This document shows, piece by piece, positions 6,813 to 8,668 of a DNA stretch of 8,668 nucleotides. The notes beneath the pieces were generated by a model, which saw nothing but the letters and a program-made list of their open reading frames with translations, ran no database searches and was not told the DNA's origin. Position 1 is the stretch's first letter; each line of letters opens with the position of its first letter. Origin of the DNA: DAOUMU01 sp034409055 (GTDB lineage Bacteria > Chloroflexota > Anaerolineae > 4572-78 > J111); the NCBI GenBank assembly GCA_034409055.1, contig DAOUMU010000201.1, positions 1 to 8,668 on the forward strand. The letters are read 5' to 3'. The position numbers and the translations under genes are program-made.

Positions 6813-7748
6813 TTATACGCCGTAACCGCCGACATAATCTTGCTCTTTAAAGACGTTTTGATATACGAGCGAGAAGGTGGTACAGATAATAAACATCACC
6901 ACTGCCACAGCAGAACCGTAACCCAGGGAAAAGCGAATAAAGCCAAAGCGGTACAGATAAGTGGCCAGGGTTTCACTGGCACCGGCAGGGCCACCCTCAG
7001 ACAGGATCCAGACCAGGCCAAACAGTTGCAACGATCCCAGCACAGATAAATAAACAGACGTGCGGATGGTGTTTCTTAACAGGGGGATGATAATATACCA
7101 GATAGTCTGGAATCCGTTAGCCCCGTCTATTTTGGCCGCATCTTCCAATTCAGCCGGAATACTTTGCAACCCGGCCATGTATAAAAGCATATGAAAGCCA
7201 AAATATTTCCAGGTGATCACAACAAAGATGGCTGGCATCACTATCTTGAGATTTGCCAGCCAGGATACAGGCTCCAGCCCCAGGTTAACCATAATAGCAT
7301 TGATTAACCCATAATGCGGGTCCGGATGATACAGCGCTCGCCAGATTACTGCCGTGATGACTTCGGAAAGTACGTACGGCAAGAAAAAAATTATGCGGAA
7401 GAAGGCCCGCCCCGGCAAACTGCGCCCCACCATAAGCGCCAAGGCCAGGGCCAGCGGAAGTTGAAGAACCAGCGACAGGAAAACAATCAGCAGAACATTC
7501 TGCAAGGCGCGTAAAAAGTTTTTATCGTTCAGAATTCGATAGTAATTGTTTAACGTGATAAAATCTGTAGGCGGCCCGAATCCTTTCCATTTAAAGAAAC
7601 TGAAATAAACCGATTGTACCATGGGGTAAATCAAAAACATGCTGAATACGAGCAGCGCCGGAGCCAAGAAGAATAAAATAGTTGTAAAATACCTGGACGA
7701 TGCAGATTTTGAAGGCTGGAGGATACGAGTTCCCATCGATATATTCAT
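6813..7748 (-). CDS. ABC sugar transporter permease, MalF type
   Basis: This is the first membrane subunit of the importer, 311 residues, CUT1 family. Hydrophobic helices are seen near 22-44, 82-105, 116-138, 168-190, 231-250 and 276-298. The EAA loop is 'AELEDAAKIDGANGF' (199-213) followed by 'IIIPLLRNT'. The open frame extends to 7871, inside the binding-protein gene, but residues before 'MNISMGTRIL' have no permease character and cross the hairpin at 7786-7816. ATG 7746-7748 has GAGG (plus-strand 7757-7760) 8 nt upstream, so it is chosen. Base composition is much lower in G+C than the binding-protein gene just upstream (25/60 at 7201-7260 against 39/60 at 8161-8220), partly expected for membrane proteins. 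It should form a heterodimer with the product of 5951-6796 and work with an ATPase encoded elsewhere. Confidence 0.93.
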   Translation of the reverse strand: MNISMGTRILQPSKSASSRYFTTILFFLAPALLVFSMFLIYPMVQSVYFSFFKWKGFGPPTDFITLNNYYRILNDKNFLRALQNVLLIVFLSLVLQLPLALALALMVGRSLPGRAFFRIIFFLPYVLSEVITAVIWRALYHPDPHYGLINAIMVNLGLEPVSWLANLKIVMPAIFVVITWKYFGFHMLLYMAGLQSIPAELEDAAKIDGANGFQTIWYIIIPLLRNTIRTSVYLSVLGSLQLFGLVWILSEGGPAGASETLATYLYRFGFIRFSLGYGSAVAVVMFIICTTFSLVYQNVFKEQDYVGGYGV

Positions 7749-7785
7749 AAATGTTACCTCGTTGAAGTTTAAAAAATATAAAAGG

Positions 7786-7816
7786 AAGGGGATTGGGAAA
7801 AACTCCCAATCCCCTT
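7786..7816 (-). terminator. Intercistronic stem-loop between binding-protein and permease genes
   Basis: AAGGGGATTGGGA (7786-7798) pairs perfectly with TCCCAATCCCCTT (7804-7816), giving a 13-bp stem with a 5-nt loop. On the transcribed (minus) strand it begins 12 nt after the binding-protein stop and is followed by CCTTTTATATTTTTT, so it has the form of an intrinsic terminator with an interrupted U-run. In binding-protein transporter operons such elements commonly cause partial termination or protect the upstream mRNA, giving more binding protein than permease. The permease gene downstream has no obvious separate promoter in the 79-nt gap, so read-through is expected. Confidence 0.85.
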
Positions 7817-7827
7817 TAGAATATAAT

Positions 7828-8668
7828 TTATTGCATTTCGAATTCGAAAGATTCTTGAATAGCCTGGCCAACCTCTTCAGGTGTCTTGGTGCCGGCGAAC
7901 AATTCCTGGACAGAGTCGTTCACCACGGAACCAACAGCAGGGGGTAATGCCTGGTCGTAGTAGAGCTGCATGTAAGGGGCTGCAGCCGCATGCTCAGCAA
8001 CCATCTTCATCAAGGGATGGGTGATGCACTCCTCGGTGCCTTTGACCACCGGCAAGACCCAGGTGGTTTCGCACTGAATCTCCTTGGTGCTCAGGTATTT
8101 CAAGAAGGTGATGGCTTCATCGGGGGCATCCTTACCAAGGATGTATCCACCACCGCCACCCAACGCATCCGCCGGGTCACCCTTGCCACCTTCGACCATC
8201 GGGAAGGGGAACCAGCCAAGACTATCGCCAAGCCCCTCTCCGCTGGTGCTCTCATCGTTCTGAACACCTTCCGCCCACTGGCCCATCAGTTCCATAGCGG
8301 CTTCACCATTGCCCATCAACCTGGCCTGATCATTATAGGTCGCGCCAAGATAGCCGCCCTGGAACGGTTCGAGGGCAATAAGCTCCTGTAGCTTCTCCCC
8401 GGCCTGCACAAAGGGTTCGTCAGCAAAGGAACCCTCACCACTGGCAGCAGCATTGAAAGCCTCCTCGCCGCCCATACGGATGGCCAGATAAACCCACCAG
8501 AAGTGACCGGGCCATTTATCGCCCTCACCAAGAGCAATGGGCAGGATGCCGGCATCCTTGAGTGTCTGCACGTCTTCCAGCAGTTCACTCCACGTTTCGG
8601 GTGGCGCATCAATGCCGGCCTCGGCAAACAGGTCTTTGTTGTACCAGAAGCCTACCATCCCCTGATCG
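7828..8668 (-). CDS. Extracellular sugar-binding protein of an ABC importer (family 1), N-terminal part outside the window
   Basis: The frame is open to the right edge and ends with TAA at 7828-7830; 280 residues are visible. It is the C-terminal two thirds of a family 1 (MalE-like) solute-binding protein, usually about 420-450 residues. Typical segments are 'GFWYNKDLFAEAGI' and 'PETWSELLEDVQTLKDAG' near the visible start, 'WPGHFWWVYLAIRMGG', 'GNGEAAMELMGQWAEG' in the middle, a glycine-rich 'DALGGGGGYILGK', and 'AITFLKYLSTKEIQ'. ATG 8656-8658 is internal, because the family motif continues upstream as 'DQG'. The lipoprotein or Sec signal expected at the N-terminus is not in the window. The protein would capture oligosaccharides outside the membrane and deliver them to the two permeases that follow. 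Aromatic residues (WPGHFWW) are consistent with sugar stacking. Substrate is inferred from the GH43 and GH3 neighbours. Confidence 0.93.
   Translation of the reverse strand, partial: DQGMVGFWYNKDLFAEAGIDAPPETWSELLEDVQTLKDAGILPIALGEGDKWPGHFWWVYLAIRMGGEEAFNAAASGEGSFADEPFVQAGEKLQELIALEPFQGGYLGATYNDQARLMGNGEAAMELMGQWAEGVQNDESTSGEGLGDSLGWFPFPMVEGGKGDPADALGGGGGYILGKDAPDEAITFLKYLSTKEIQCETTWVLPVVKGTEECITHPLMKMVAEHAAAAPYMQLYYDQALPPAVGSVVNDSVQELFAGTKTPEEVGQAIQESFEFEMQ

Noticed and set aside
7749..7871. Extension of the MalF-type permease start into the binding-protein gene
   Set aside because: The extra 41 residues run through the hairpin and the intergenic sequence and have no permease similarity; ATG 7746-7748 has a well-placed ribosome site.

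Overview
The window looks like chromosomal DNA from a Chloroflexota bacterium (Anaerolineae/Caldilineae-like), possibly a metagenomic contig. The reasons are indirect: a membrane-anchored FHA protein with a Thr/Pro/Ala-rich 'ATPT' linker and Asp-box repeats, an nSTAND-WD40 protein remnant ending in a 'CRIANRNLT..EW' tail, and MalEFG-type sugar-transport genes. This assignment comes from protein style and was not tested by a search.

Positions 1 to about 1128 (minus strand, running off the left edge) encode a predicted transmembrane protein: cytoplasmic FHA domain, basic Pro-rich linker, one membrane helix, low-complexity linker, then the beginning of an Asp-box beta-propeller. Its own start codon appears to be missing. 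Positions 1137-1649 (plus strand) hold a collapsed remnant of an nSTAND ATPase/WD40 protein: the N-terminal part and nearly the whole propeller are gone, and the end of the ATPase region is joined in frame to the last WD40 strand and C-terminal tail. The two damaged 5' ends meet head to head at about 1128-1152, where a 7-bp inverted repeat sits, so this reads as a rearrangement breakpoint. Positions 1650-1745 lie between convergent ends and hold only weak hairpins.

Positions 8668 down to 1746 (all minus strand) form an oligosaccharide uptake and cleavage cluster. In transcription order it contains a partial extracellular solute-binding protein (continuing past the right edge), two ABC permeases of the MalF/MalG type, a GH43 beta-xylosidase/arabinofuranosidase and a GH3 beta-xylosidase/beta-glucosidase. 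No ATPase gene is present. Neither hydrolase has a visible secretion signal, so the likely scheme is that the binding protein and permeases import short xylo- or arabinoxylo-oligosaccharides, which GH43 and GH3 cleave to monosaccharides in the cytoplasm. The order resembles the binding protein-permease-permease-GH3 arrangement of xylobiose loci such as bxlEFG-bxlA of streptomycetes, with a GH43 added.

Regulatory structure includes a 13-bp stem-loop followed by a U-rich run between the binding-protein and first permease genes. It is a likely partial terminator or mRNA-protecting element that keeps binding protein in excess. A 191-nt gap before GH3 carries an 8-bp perfect hairpin, a 13-bp quasi-palindrome and a 12-codon ORF with a strong Shine-Dalgarno sequence. 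The sugar-uptake cluster is an ordinary kind of locus; the points most worth a second look are the breakpoint, the G10 tract inside the FHA gene, and the leader before GH3.
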